NCBI GenBank assembly: GCA_943788835.1
Contig: CALSRU010000004.1
Location: forward strand, 552,300 to 616,299
Length of the DNA stretch: 64,000 bases
Direction of reading: 5' to 3'
Origin: an uncultured Pseudomonadales bacterium
GTDB taxonomy: Bacteria > Pseudomonadota > Gammaproteobacteria > Pseudomonadales > UBA7434
The translations under genes and the position numbers were made by a program. The notes beneath the pieces are model-generated. The model worked only from the letters and a program-made list of their open reading frames with translations, was not told the origin of the DNA and did not search any database. This document shows, one piece after another, positions 16,257 to 25,606 of this stretch; position 1 is the first letter of the stretch, and every line of letters begins with the position of its first letter.

Positions 16257-17366
16257 TTATTGCTCAAAACAATAAAGTCTGTATGAGTACGAACACGAAG
16301 TCCGGTTGGATTGCGTCCAACTATCGTTTGTGTTCGTCATCAGGCCATACATCGCTGTATATCCAGCTGTGCTAGTCCAGCCCCGGCAATCGTACTCTCC
16401 GTCGGAACTTCCGCTAGGCGCAGTATTTGTCCACACCCGCGCAGTTCCTGAAGGCGCATTGCCGTTTGCGTCTTTGTTTATTGGTGCAGAGAGATCAGCT
16501 CCATTAAAATCGAGAACCTGATGGGCGTTCCCGACAAAGGTTCCATCAGTTCTGTAGTAGTTGTAGCTGGCTCGAAACCCTAAACGCGAGGTTACTCCGC
16601 TGTGCTGCTCTGAGAGCCACGCTCTAAAGATGCCTTGCAACCCTGCGGCATTAGCTTCATCTTGACAAATAGCGTCTGCGCCAAGTAAGCCATTGATATC
16701 CCAGCCATTGAATAAACTATTCGTGACGAAAACCGTTTTATTTGTTGAAACATTGCAACTAAGATTGCTTGGTGGTGGTACACCTAATCCAGAAAACGCT
16801 AAGCAAACAGCGGCTTCCAAATCAGTAGTATCTACAGCAGGCCCTTGTGGCCCTTCCACTCCCTCTGTACCTTGAATTCCCTGCGCGCCCTGTGGGCCAA
16901 CCTCCCCCTGAAGCCCCTGCATACCCTGGGGACCGATTCCACCTTGAATCCCGGGTGCACCCTGCGGTCCAGCAGGGCCCTGCGGTCCTTCCAACACCTG
17001 TATATTGTCTATAGCAGCTTCAAGTGTATCAAAATTTTCATTCATCTCACCCGCGTCTATCGTGGTACCATTTGAAAAGACATTTGGAACTTCTACCTGA
17101 GCATAGGCGTATTGAGCAACTCCAGTTAGTGAAAATACGCTAGCAATCGCTACTACCCCGATAATATTTGCGTGTTTACGTTTTCGAGAGATCCAAAATA
17201 AGAGCACCGATAACAGGATTACTGCGGCAATAGGAAGCGGCACGCTCTCCTCGATAAAGTCGAAAACCGAGATACCCCAAGTAGCCTCTCCCCACGTAGC
17301 ACCTAGAGAAGCCTGAGCACCGGATAGACTTACTATTACCACCCACGCACTTTTTATCAATGTCAT
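16257..17366 (-). CDS. Collagen-like surface protein with DUF1554 C-terminal domain
   Basis: The start is ATG 17366, preceded by GGGAG six bases away; the longer frame to 17516 would run through a terminator. In the 369-residue product: signal-like segment 1-22; a tryptophan motif ATWGEATWGISVFDF (23-37); VPLPIAAVILLSVLLFWIS followed by RKRK (42-64), resembling a PEP-CTERM-type sorting signal in an unusual N-proximal place; a second hydrophobic stretch 68-88; the VPNVFSNGTTIDAGEMNENF motif common in adhesin-like proteins (93-112); about 17 Gly-x-y triplets (127-177), rich in GPQ and GIQ; and a DUF1554-like domain (about 210-369) with cysteines that probably pair and the ending YRLYCFEQ. It is probably surface-exposed and trimeric through the collagen stalk. 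Function is unknown; adhesion is an inference. Confidence 0.8.
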   Translation of the reverse strand: MTLIKSAWVVIVSLSGAQASLGATWGEATWGISVFDFIEESVPLPIAAVILLSVLLFWISRKRKHANIIGVVAIASVFSLTGVAQYAYAQVEVPNVFSNGTTIDAGEMNENFDTLEAAIDNIQVLEGPQGPAGPQGAPGIQGGIGPQGMQGLQGEVGPQGAQGIQGTEGVEGPQGPAVDTTDLEAAVCLAFSGLGVPPPSNLSCNVSTNKTVFVTNSLFNGWDINGLLGADAICQDEANAAGLQGIFRAWLSEQHSGVTSRLGFRASYNYYRTDGTFVGNAHQVLDFNGADLSAPINKDANGNAPSGTARVWTNTAPSGSSDGEYDCRGWTSTAGYTAMYGLMTNTNDSWTQSNRTSCSYSYRLYCFEQ

Positions 17367-17454
17367 TTCTGGCTCCCAGTCGAATCTTTTTCTTCTATGC
17401 CTATCATTTAAATCAGAGAGTACCCTATCATAAAAAAAGGATTTTGTACGAGCA

Positions 17455-17487
17455 TAAAAAAGCCGCCACCTCGCAAGGTAGCGGCTT
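17455..17487 (-). terminator. Rho-independent terminator after ppsA
   Basis: On the minus strand, AAGCCGCTACCT and AGGTGGCGGCTT pair over 12 positions (one G-T wobble) around a four-base loop, followed by a run of six T. It lies 120 bases after the ppsA stop codon and before the next gene's start, so it separates the two transcripts. Confidence 0.88.
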
Positions 17488-17606
17488 ATATTTTTATCTG
17501 TGTCGTATTTGATCACGAATTGAAACTGGGCTTCCGTTCCCTATACCCCGCCCGTTTCAGAGCCTTTTTTAATCAATTAATTTTTATAGTCATATACCGC
17601 CGCTGG

Positions 17607-19988
17607 TCAATGCGCCGAGTTATCCTCAGCCAGATACAACCAAGTATCGAGGACACTATCGGGGTTCAGCGAGACGCTATCGATGCCCTGCTCCATTAGC
17701 CATCGGGCAAAATCGGGATGATCGGATGGCCCCTGACCACAAATACCCACATACTTATTTTCTTTTTTACAGGCTTTAATCGCACTAGATAAGAGCGACT
17801 TGACCGCATCATTACGCTCATCAAACAAATGCGCAACCAACGCCGAGTCTCGATCAAGCCCCAAAGTCAACTGGGTTAAGTCGTTAGAGCCAATAGAAAA
17901 GCCATCAAAATACTGCAAGAATTGCTCAGCGATAAGTGCATTGGCGGGCAACTCGCACATCATAATTAACTTAAGGCCGTTCTCACCACGTTTAAGGCCG
18001 TGCTCTGCCAGCAGGTCTACCACCTGGCGTGCTTCGTCGGGCGTTCGCACAAAAGGAATCATCACCTCCACGTTGTCGAGGCCCATTTCTTCGCGTACAC
18101 GCTTCAGCGCAACACATTCCAAAGCAAAGCAATCAACAAAGTCAGGCTTGATATAGCGCGAGGCACCACGAAAACCAATCATGGGGTTTTCTTCGTCAGG
18201 CTCGTAGTCACTGCCGCCGATTAAGTGAGCGTATTCATTAGATTTAAAATCGGACATGCGCACAATAACCCGCTTAGGCGCAAAGGCTGCGCCCAGTGTT
18301 GCAATACCTTCAACGAGTTTGTCGATATAAAAATCGACCGGACTGGCATAACCGGCAATGCGTTTACTAATGGTTTGCTGCAGCTTATCGCTAAGCTTGT
18401 CGAAGTTCAGTAACGCCTTGGGATGAATGCCAATCATTCGGTTAATAATAAACTCTAAGCGCGCCAAGCCAACACCGGCATTGGGCAGCGCCTGAAACGC
18501 AAAGGCGCGATCGGGGTTACCCACGTTCATCATGATTTTAAAAGGGAGTTCGGGCATATTGCCCACGTCACTTTTCGATATAGCAAAATCGAGTGCACCA
18601 TCGTAAATAAAGCCGCTATCGCCCTCGGCGCAGCTCACCGTAACCGCAGCACCGTCTTGTAGCTTTTGCGTGGCATCAACACAGCCAACCACGGCGGGGA
18701 TTCCCAACTCACGGGCAATGATTGCCGCATGACAGGTGCGCCCTCCTCTATTGGTGACAATGGCGGCCGCGCGCTTCATCACCGGCTCCCAATCGGGGTC
18801 GGTCATGTCGGTGACCAAAACGTCACCCGGCTGAACCTGATCCATCTGCGATATATCGTTAATCAGTCGCACCGGCCCTTGGCCAATACGCTGACCAATA
18901 CTGCGCCCCTCACAAAGCACTTCGGCTCGCTCTTTTAAAAGGTAGCGCTCGACGGTATTGGAAGACTGCTGACTGTTCACTGTTTCAGGACGTGCCTGCA
19001 CGATATATAACTTACCATCATCGCCATCTTTGGCCCACTCAATATCCATAGGGCGGCCATAGTGCTGCTCAATTATCACCGCTTGCTTGGCCAGTTCGAT
19101 CACCTCGTCATCAGAGATACTAAAGCGCAGACGCTCTGCTTCATCAACCTCAACCGTTTTAACCGACAAACCAGCGCTGGCCTCTTCACCATAAATCATT
19201 TTTATGGCTTTGCTGCCTCGGTTGCGGCGCAAAATGGGCAAATGGCCGGAGCCGAGCGCACGCTTAGACACATAAAATTCGTCGGGATTTACCGAGCCTT
19301 GCACCACCGTTTCACCCAAGCCATACGAGCCAGTAATGAATACTACGCCGTCAAAACCTGATTCAGTGTCCATGCTAAACATAACGCCGGCACTGCCGGT
19401 TTCGGAGCGCACCATGCGCTGTATGCCGGCACTTAATGCTATACCGCCATCGTCGTAGCCTTTATGTACTCGATAAGCGATGGCTCGGTCGTTAAACAAA
19501 GAGGCAAACACTTCTTTAACCGCGACTTTAACGTTGTCGATGCCCTTGATATTCAAAAACGTTTCTTGCTGCCCAGCGAAAGACGCATCGGGTAGGTCTT
19601 CGGCCGTGGCCGATGAGCGCACAGCCACACTCAATTGGCTATTGCCTTGCTGCAGGTCGGCAAAGGCGGCTTCTATGGCTTGATCGAGGTCGCTAGGAAA
19701 GGGAGTGTCGAGAATGGCCTGGCGAATTTCGGCACCTGTTTTAGCCAACGCGTTTACATCCTCTACATCCAGCGCATCGAGTGATTTTTGAATGCGATCA
19801 TTAAGACCCTGATAACTAATAAACTGTCGATAAGCGTCGGCCGTGGTTGCAAATCCGTCGGGCACCTGTACACCTTTGTTTTGCAGGCTACTGATCATCT
19901 CGCCCAGCGAGGCATTTTTGCCTCCCACTGTGTCGACGTCACCCATGCCAAGCTTGTTAAACCACAATACCAACGGATCCAAGTTCAT
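17607..19988 (-). CDS. ppsA: Phosphoenolpyruvate synthase
   Basis: The 793-residue enzyme has an N-terminal ATP-grasp domain ([32 protein letters not shown]), a swivelling phosphohistidine domain with [20 protein letters not shown] (phospho-acceptor H420, regulatory threonine T418) and a C-terminal PEP-binding barrel with [15 protein letters not shown]. It converts pyruvate, ATP and water to PEP, AMP and phosphate in gluconeogenesis. Length matches E. coli PpsA (792). GGAGGT abuts the ATG at 19988 with almost no spacing; TTG at 19982, two codons on, is at the ideal distance and may be the real start. Its activity should be controlled by the divergent ppsR product, which acts on a threonine near H420. 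Confidence 0.97.
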   Translation of the reverse strand: MNLDPLVLWFNKLGMGDVDTVGGKNASLGEMISSLQNKGVQVPDGFATTADAYRQFISYQGLNDRIQKSLDALDVEDVNALAKTGAEIRQAILDTPFPSDLDQAIEAAFADLQQGNSQLSVAVRSSATAEDLPDASFAGQQETFLNIKGIDNVKVAVKEVFASLFNDRAIAYRVHKGYDDGGIALSAGIQRMVRSETGSAGVMFSMDTESGFDGVVFITGSYGLGETVVQGSVNPDEFYVSKRALGSGHLPILRRNRGSKAIKMIYGEEASAGLSVKTVEVDEAERLRFSISDDEVIELAKQAVIIEQHYGRPMDIEWAKDGDDGKLYIVQARPETVNSQQSSNTVERYLLKERAEVLCEGRSIGQRIGQGPVRLINDISQMDQVQPGDVLVTDMTDPDWEPVMKRAAAIVTNRGGRTCHAAIIARELGIPAVVGCVDATQKLQDGAAVTVSCAEGDSGFIYDGALDFAISKSDVGNMPELPFKIMMNVGNPDRAFAFQALPNAGVGLARLEFIINRMIGIHPKALLNFDKLSDKLQQTISKRIAGYASPVDFYIDKLVEGIATLGAAFAPKRVIVRMSDFKSNEYAHLIGGSDYEPDEENPMIGFRGASRYIKPDFVDCFALECVALKRVREEMGLDNVEVMIPFVRTPDEARQVVDLLAEHGLKRGENGLKLIMMCELPANALIAEQFLQYFDGFSIGSNDLTQLTLGLDRDSALVAHLFDERNDAVKSLLSSAIKACKKENKYVGICGQGPSDHPDFARWLMEQGIDSVSLNPDSVLDTWLYLAEDNSAH

Positions 19989-20061
19989 ACCTCCGAATTT
20001 GAGAATAAAATTGTTTGTGTGCTAAGTTTATGCCCGACTAAACTATCGCTTGGCGTTAGCA

Positions 20062-20067
20062 TATAAT
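20062..20067 (+). promoter_or_regulatory. Candidate -10 element for ppsR
   Basis: A perfect TATAAT lies 105 bases before the ppsR start in the divergent ppsA/ppsR region. No good -35 is visible at 17 bases (TAAACT). The call rests on the -10 and its location only. Confidence 0.35.
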
Positions 20068-20171
20068 ACGGCGTTGGGGTAGCCATCAAGCGATAACATA
20101 CGCTGTTAGCCTGCCAAAGTGACCGCGTTTAAGCGGGCGCAAGCATAAACGATTAGAGCGCAAAAACACAG

Positions 20172-20990
20172 ATGAAACGTACCGCATTTTTTATATCTGA
20201 CAGCACCGGTATCACTGCCGAAGTGATGGGTGAAAGCCTGCTTTCACATTTTCCAGGCATTGAATTTGAACGGCAGGTATTGTCGTATGTCGACACCGAA
20301 ACGAAAGCTCATAATGCCGTGGAGGTAATTAATCGGGCAGCAATAGCCGATAAAGCCAAGCCCATTGTCTTTGAAACGCTTATTCATCCGTCGTTGCGTG
20401 AGATTGTGACAACCGCCAACAGCTTCAGCGTTGATATCATCAATACCTTTCTCAAGCCTCTCGAAGCCGAACTCGGCGCTCATAGTTCCGCCGCAGTCGG
20501 CAGGCCTCGCATTGCTACGCAAGATGCTAACTACACGCGACGTATCGATGCAATTCACTTTGCGCTGGATAACGACGACGGTGGTCGCACGCATAAATAC
20601 CCACAGGCGGACATCATACTCATTGGGGTTTCACGATCGGGAAAAACGCCCACAAGCCTATACTTAGCACTGCAATTTGGAATTTTTCCAGCTAACTACC
20701 CGATCACTGAGGAAGACCTCGAAGACTTCTCACTACCCAAGCCACTGCGTGCACATCGTGACAAACTGTTTGGTTTGACCATCTCACCAGGGCGCTTAGC
20801 GGCTATTCGCAATGAACGTATGGCCAACAGTCGTTACGCCTCAGAGCAGCAATGCATTCGCGAGGTACAGCAAGTAGAAAAACTGTTTGAGCATTATGAA
20901 ATTCCTTTTATTAACACCACCGAAGTATCTATTGAAGAAATTTCAACGCGAATTCTCTCAACTACCGGTATCACGCGGCACTTTAGATAG
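20172..20990 (+). CDS. ppsR: PEP synthase regulatory protein (kinase/phosphorylase)
   Basis: The 272-residue protein belongs to the DUF299 family of bifunctional regulators. SDSTGITAEVMGESLL at the N-terminus and the P-loop-like GVSRSGKT (152-159) are characteristic. It inactivates PEP synthase by ADP-dependent phosphorylation of an active-site threonine and reactivates it by phosphate-dependent removal. Divergent placement from ppsA with a 183-base shared control region is the usual arrangement and supports the PpsA rather than PPDK target. Confidence 0.95.
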   Translation: MKRTAFFISDSTGITAEVMGESLLSHFPGIEFERQVLSYVDTETKAHNAVEVINRAAIADKAKPIVFETLIHPSLREIVTTANSFSVDIINTFLKPLEAELGAHSSAAVGRPRIATQDANYTRRIDAIHFALDNDDGGRTHKYPQADIILIGVSRSGKTPTSLYLALQFGIFPANYPITEEDLEDFSLPKPLRAHRDKLFGLTISPGRLAAIRNERMANSRYASEQQCIREVQQVEKLFEHYEIPFINTTEVSIEEISTRILSTTGITRHFR

Positions 20991-21014
20991 CGATCCCGCG
21001 CTCAAGCAAAGCAC

Positions 21015-22136
21015 CTAGCAGGAATATCGTCGTGGCTCGATCTCAAGCCGCACACCAAACGATTCTTCAACCGTTTGCTTTATGCGCTCAGCAAACGCAA
21101 TAACTGCGTCGCCCTGCGTATCTCCAGCAGCGCGGTTGACCATGACCAGCGCTTGCTGATTATGCATGCCGAGATTACCGTCATAGCGCCCTTTAAAGCC
21201 GCGCTGCTCAATGAGCCAAGCTGCGGGAATCTTATATTGTATGGACTGATCAATACCGGCTAAGGGCTGCGAGTAATACGGTGCATGCGGATGCCGCTTA
21301 ATAAACACATCGAACTGTTCATCGTCCAACACGACATTTTTAAAAAAGCTGCCTGCATTAGGGAGTTCAACTGGGTCGGGTAACTTGGTACGACGAATTG
21401 AAACAACGGCGTTCATCACATCATTAGCGCTCAGGTTTGCTTGATCGAGTTGCGAAACATTGGCCTGACGGCTGAGATAATCACGCAATGCAGGGTAAGT
21501 AACCACAGGCTCGAAACGGGTGCCGAGTTTAAAGCGCACTGAAGTAATCAGCACTTTGTCGCGCAGAGCATTTTTAAAAATGCTGTCTCGATAAGCGAAC
21601 TGACAATCTCCTCCCGCAATAAAAAGATTGCCGTCATCCGTATGCTGTAAAACCCTCTGTATGTTGGGGTCTTTATCTAGCTCACTGCCTGGCAGCGGCG
21701 TCAAATAAATACGTGCAATCAATGGAGCGATTTCAACCCCATACGCACCAATATTTTGAATAGGTGCAGCGCCCACCTTGCCGGGAATCAGCGCAAGGTT
21801 TTCCAGCCCATGCCAGCCCTGCTTGACACAATGCACAACAAAGTCATGCCAATTTTCTCCAGCAGCAACATCAACATAAACGGCGTTGTCCGGGGTATCT
21901 AACAACGTAATACCTTGCGTATTAACAATCAGTACCAGCGCTTCAATATGCTCACCCAGAACGACGTTACTGCCCTCGCCCAACGGTACGACGGGTAATT
22001 TGAAATCTCTGGCATGCTCAAATATCGCATCCAATTGCTCATGCTTATTAAGCTCAACCAGAGTGCTCGCCTGACTGCGTAGCTTTAGCGTATTGTGGGT
22101 TGCTAAAGACGCGTTGTTTTGACCCACACCACTCAC
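21015..22136 (-). CDS. murB: UDP-N-acetylenolpyruvoylglucosamine reductase
   Basis: A 373-residue flavoenzyme with an FAD-binding PCMH-type domain (VVPLGEGSNVVLGEHIEALV; LALIPGKVGAAPIQNIGAYG) and a C-terminal domain with the catalytic-serine segment NAGSFFKNVV. The layout is that of type I MurB (E. coli, 342 residues). It reduces UDP-GlcNAc-enolpyruvate to UDP-MurNAc with NADPH in peptidoglycan synthesis. Its first four bases overlap the end of the PTPase gene (ATGA), indicating translational coupling. Confidence 0.96.
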   Translation of the reverse strand: MSGVGQNNASLATHNTLKLRSQASTLVELNKHEQLDAIFEHARDFKLPVVPLGEGSNVVLGEHIEALVLIVNTQGITLLDTPDNAVYVDVAAGENWHDFVVHCVKQGWHGLENLALIPGKVGAAPIQNIGAYGVEIAPLIARIYLTPLPGSELDKDPNIQRVLQHTDDGNLFIAGGDCQFAYRDSIFKNALRDKVLITSVRFKLGTRFEPVVTYPALRDYLSRQANVSQLDQANLSANDVMNAVVSIRRTKLPDPVELPNAGSFFKNVVLDDEQFDVFIKRHPHAPYYSQPLAGIDQSIQYKIPAAWLIEQRGFKGRYDGNLGMHNQQALVMVNRAAGDTQGDAVIAFAERIKQTVEESFGVRLEIEPRRYSC

Positions 22137-22648
22137 AAACTGCCACTCGATAAATTAAACTCACGCACGAGCTCTTCAAGTAAACCGCGCGCGGCACGCT
22201 CGGTGAGCTGAACAACTTCATCAAAACCCTGATCACCACCGTAATAAGGGTCGGGCACTTCATCGACAGCGGCGGCAGACTTGTCTGAAACGCGGTCATA
22301 GCTTAAAAACAACTCAAGCTTACCTTGAAAGCTAGTTGGGCTGAGTGCTCGCATGTCTCGCAAGTTTGCTTTGTCCATGGCTAATAATAAATTAAACTGA
22401 CTAAAATCATTTGCGCATAATTGCCGAGCACGAAGCGATGACAAATCGTAGCCGTACTGCGCAGCCTTTTGCGTTGCACGCTCATCGGGCGCATGACCAA
22501 TATGCCAATCACCCGTACCGCACGAGTCAATATAAATCGCATCGGCAAGCCCAGCTTTATCAACCAGATTTTGAAAAATACCGTGAGCGGTGGGCGATCG
22601 ACAAATATTGCCCAAGCAAACAAATAAAACGCTTACTGCCGGTTGCAA
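22133..22648 (-). CDS. Low-molecular-weight protein-tyrosine phosphatase
   Basis: At 171 residues it has the P-loop CLGNICRS (nucleophile C11, R17) and, near the C-terminus, the general-acid segment DEVPDPYYGGDQGF. This is the arsenate-reductase-like LMW PTPase family. Between kdsB and murB the same gene is found in pseudomonads. Family members dephosphorylate tyrosine kinases in capsule synthesis or small phosphorylated metabolites; the target here is unknown. No tyrosine kinase gene is in the window. Confidence 0.93.
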   Translation of the reverse strand: MQPAVSVLFVCLGNICRSPTAHGIFQNLVDKAGLADAIYIDSCGTGDWHIGHAPDERATQKAAQYGYDLSSLRARQLCANDFSQFNLLLAMDKANLRDMRALSPTSFQGKLELFLSYDRVSDKSAAAVDEVPDPYYGGDQGFDEVVQLTERAARGLLEELVREFNLSSGSL

Positions 22649-22771
22649 AATAAATTCCTCGTAAAAAGTGATTCGGCGAAAAAATAAGCCGTACTATTGA
22701 TAACCCAACCGAGCAACACCATGACAAATCTAGGCGTATCGATCGGACTCAGTAACCGCATTCGATTCTAT

Positions 22772-23578
22772 TCAAACTTTTTTGAATAACGCACAAACTC
22801 GCGCTAAGTCTTGCGCAGTATCAACACCAGCAGGCACAGGCTCCACCGCTTCGGCGCAATGAATATTAACACCGTTGTATAGCGCTCTTAACTGTTCAAG
22901 CTTCTCACCGTATTCAATAGCCGCCAACGGCCACTTAACAAAATCCTTCAACACCGAGCAGCGATATGCGTAGAGTCCGATATGCCGAAACCAGCCAACG
23001 GTCGCTGCGTGTTCGCGCATATAGCCCTCTAAGGCCGGCTCGTGCAACTGGCCTGCAGCCGAACTTGCTGCCGGATCAACCGCATCTCGGGGAAACGGAA
23101 TGGGCGCGCGTGAAAAATACAATGCCATGTTGTGACAATCACGTACGACTTTAACAGCATTGGGATCTAACAGATCATCAACAGTGGTAATAGCTTCGCA
23201 CAGGGTAGCTATACCCGCTGTTTCGCTGCGAACCATATTGCTAGCCACTTGTTCAATAACCGCTACGGGTATCAGGGGCTCATCACCTTGTACATTAACG
23301 AGGATGTGGTCACTCGCATAACCGCGCTGCATAGCTACCTCATTCAAACGGTCCGTGCCCGATGGATGATCGGCACGCGTTAAAACCACTTCGCCACCAA
23401 AGTCTTGCACCGCTTCGAGCACGCGCTGATCATCCGTTGCCACAATTACTTCGTCAGCGGAACTTGCTATAGCTCGCTCGTAGACATGCTGGATCATTGG
23501 CTTACCGGCAATATCCAATAAAGGCTTGCCCGGCAGCCGGGTTGAAGCGTAGCGTGCTGGAATGACAATACTAAACAT
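22772..23578 (-). CDS. kdsB: CMP-KDO synthetase
   Basis: The start is placed at ATG 23578 (MFSIVIPARYASTRLPGKPL), which matches the family N-terminus; a TTG four codons upstream is the alternative. The 268-residue enzyme has the nucleotide-binding N-terminus, VIVATDD, and the HPSGTDRLNEVA and NVQGDEPL motifs. It activates KDO with CTP for lipopolysaccharide inner-core synthesis. It sits in a lipid A/envelope cluster downstream of lpxK. The Trm112/YcaR-like gene that often lies between lpxK and kdsB is absent. Confidence 0.95.
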   Translation of the reverse strand: MFSIVIPARYASTRLPGKPLLDIAGKPMIQHVYERAIASSADEVIVATDDQRVLEAVQDFGGEVVLTRADHPSGTDRLNEVAMQRGYASDHILVNVQGDEPLIPVAVIEQVASNMVRSETAGIATLCEAITTVDDLLDPNAVKVVRDCHNMALYFSRAPIPFPRDAVDPAASSAAGQLHEPALEGYMREHAATVGWFRHIGLYAYRCSVLKDFVKWPLAAIEYGEKLEQLRALYNGVNIHCAEAVEPVPAGVDTAQDLARVCALFKKV

Positions 23579-23641
23579 GCAATTACTCAATCTGCGAGTT
23601 AATAAATAATGGTCACGTACATGGATTCAGCTATGCAGCAG

Positions 23642-23701
23642 CCGGCTCAACCCTATAGCCGCGCGATCAAACATGTAGCAACGCGATCAACGATGTAGCT
23701 G
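23642..23701. repeat. Three degenerate 20-bp tandem units between lpxK and kdsB
   Basis: Two adjacent 20-base units, CGCGATCAAACATGTAGCAA (23662-23681) and CGCGATCAACGATGTAGCTG (23682-23701), match at about 16 positions. A third, weaker unit with CTATAGCC lies just before. They sit immediately downstream of the lpxK stop codon. Confidence 0.7.
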
Positions 23702-23706
23702 CCCAA

Positions 23707-25098
23707 TCAATTACCGGCTAACGATGAGCCCGTCGCGTCGCGCCATTGTTGCAGCTGATCGACGCCAAGTAAAATAGGCGCAAGCGCCGACTCAGGGACA
23801 TGCACCTGAATACCGACTGAATAAATGGCTACCGGTAATTCGGCAGCAAAAGCTCGGCATTTTACCGCATCTTTTTCAGTCACTAGAAAAACACTTTGCG
23901 TATCTTCAGCATCTAAGTTTAATTGCTCTACCAAACCTAAAAAATCTTGCAGAGTAAACGGGTGGTGGTCGGGAAAGGCGATGGTATGCAAGCTGCTATT
24001 GCTACTGATGAACGGTTCAATACCTGAAAAAAACCGCTGAGGGTTGCCTGTCCCGGTCACGGCCACCACCTGCTTAATCTGGCTTAGCAACTGGGTTAAA
24101 TCAACGCTCGTAACATCGACCGCTGCTAATGAGCTACTCGCAGGCAATAGGCGGGTAGCCCCAACCGGTAAAACCTGCATCGTTGCCGGCCCGCTACTCA
24201 ACAAGCTAAATGAATTTTTCTGAGCGGGGTTCTCGTCATCGCATCGAAAATTTAAATCCAGTGCAAGCAGGTCTTCCTTTGAGCCATTCACCACCACTTG
24301 ATGAACTGATGCTAACCGCGAGACAGACTCACGCAAAGGTCCGGCTGGCAACAAGCATCCATTACCAAAGCCACGCTTACCATCAACCACCACATACTCG
24401 ATGTCGCGCGGCATCTGATAATGTTGCAAGCCATCATCACACAACACCACGTCGACTTCACTCACCCGATTATCGTCCGGGCTCTGGCTTGGGTTAATGC
24501 GACAATTACCCGCTAGTAAAAAGTCGAGACCGTCGCAACGATCTTTACTGACAACCACCGGGATAGCAGCAAGCTCAGAGTGCGCAACGTCTCTTGACGT
24601 ATCAGCTAGGCTGCTACCCGCCAACGCACGGGTAATCAATAACGGCTCATCGCCTACTTCGCGCGGGTCATCACCAGCGGCAACCCGCCGAGGCTGACCC
24701 TCATCTCGTAAGTGCTGACTGCCATAGCCCTTACTTAATACGGCCACCCGCAAACCGCGGGCGCGTAATTGCGTCGCCAGATGTATCAGTAGCGGCGTTT
24801 TACCCGTACCACCGGTTGTGATATTGCCCACCACTACAACTAACGCATTAAGTGAGCGGTTTGGACCAAAACTTAACAACCTGCGCTGGCGCTGCCGCCG
24901 GGCATTAGCGACGTAGCCAAAAAGGCAGCTCAACGGTAGTAGAAAACGCACAAAGCCAGTAAGCCGAGGCGTAATGGGATACCAATGTCGGAGCAAGAAT
25001 CTTTCCAACCTAGCCGACCAACTATGGGCGACAATGTGTTCTTGAGCAGCTGCAGGCTTGCTCGCAAGAGGCGTATTGATGGCTGGCTTTTCAGTCAT
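23707..25098 (-). CDS. lpxK: Tetraacyldisaccharide 4'-kinase
   Basis: The start is ATG 25098 with AGG six bases before it; a GTG three codons upstream is less likely. The 463-residue protein carries the Walker A region VVVGNITTGGTGKTPLLIHL, the KGYGSQ motif, GDEPLLIT, and the Walker-B-like DDGLQHY with catalytic-type Asp/His, then LPAGPLRE. It phosphorylates the 4' position of the lipid A disaccharide at the inner membrane; the hydrophobic N-terminal helix (LTGFVRFLLPLSCLFGYVAN) fits. It is about 130 residues longer than typical LpxK (about 330). The extra length is an N-terminal arm and three low-complexity insertions. It follows exbD by 20 bases. Confidence 0.94.
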   Translation of the reverse strand: MTEKPAINTPLASKPAAAQEHIVAHSWSARLERFLLRHWYPITPRLTGFVRFLLPLSCLFGYVANARRQRQRRLLSFGPNRSLNALVVVVGNITTGGTGKTPLLIHLATQLRARGLRVAVLSKGYGSQHLRDEGQPRRVAAGDDPREVGDEPLLITRALAGSSLADTSRDVAHSELAAIPVVVSKDRCDGLDFLLAGNCRINPSQSPDDNRVSEVDVVLCDDGLQHYQMPRDIEYVVVDGKRGFGNGCLLPAGPLRESVSRLASVHQVVVNGSKEDLLALDLNFRCDDENPAQKNSFSLLSSGPATMQVLPVGATRLLPASSSLAAVDVTSVDLTQLLSQIKQVVAVTGTGNPQRFFSGIEPFISSNSSLHTIAFPDHHPFTLQDFLGLVEQLNLDAEDTQSVFLVTEKDAVKCRAFAAELPVAIYSVGIQVHVPESALAPILLGVDQLQQWRDATGSSLAGN

Positions 25099-25118
25099 CA
25101 AGCACACCTATTGGTGAC

Positions 25119-25547
25119 CTACTCGGAGTCATCATCTTGCGTGGTGATATCAATCTGCACAAAGCCTAATTGACCACTCACATCAATGACCCGAACAATC
25201 GACTGATAAGGGGCTGCGGCATCAGCTGTTATAGTCAGTGGGCGACTATAATCTTCTTGTGACAAGTTTTTTAAGGCACTGCGCAGCGTAGCAGACCGAG
25301 TATCAACTAGGGACTTGTCATCGATATGATACGACCCGTTTTGATCAACAATCACTTCCAAACCGACATTGTATGCCTCGCTACTCAAACCATTAATGGC
25401 CTGCGGCAAATTTAGCGTTAAGTGCGATTCCTTAACAAAACTCGTTGAGACCATAAAAAATATGAGCAGCAGGAACACCACATCAATCAAGGGTGTTAAA
25501 TTAATATCGATCTCAGCTTTTTTTTGACGTTTAAATTGCAAAGCCAT
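25119..25547 (-). CDS. exbD: ExbD/TolR-family proton-channel subunit
   Basis: A 142-residue protein with one N-terminal membrane helix containing the conserved aspartate (INLTPLIDVVFLLLIFFMVS) and a periplasmic domain (about 45-140). With the preceding ExbB-type protein it forms a proton-driven motor. In this lpxK-adjacent setting it is usually annotated ExbD or TolR-like. What it energises is unclear, since no tonB is near. It lies 59 bases downstream of the exbB-type gene. Confidence 0.88.
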   Translation of the reverse strand: MALQFKRQKKAEIDINLTPLIDVVFLLLIFFMVSTSFVKESHLTLNLPQAINGLSSEAYNVGLEVIVDQNGSYHIDDKSLVDTRSATLRSALKNLSQEDYSRPLTITADAAAPYQSIVRVIDVSGQLGFVQIDITTQDDDSE

Positions 25548-25606
25548 TTGCCCGTTTAATTTTGTTGCGCGTATGCCGCGGTGGTCGTGGATGCCTGCTC
25601 TTGCTA

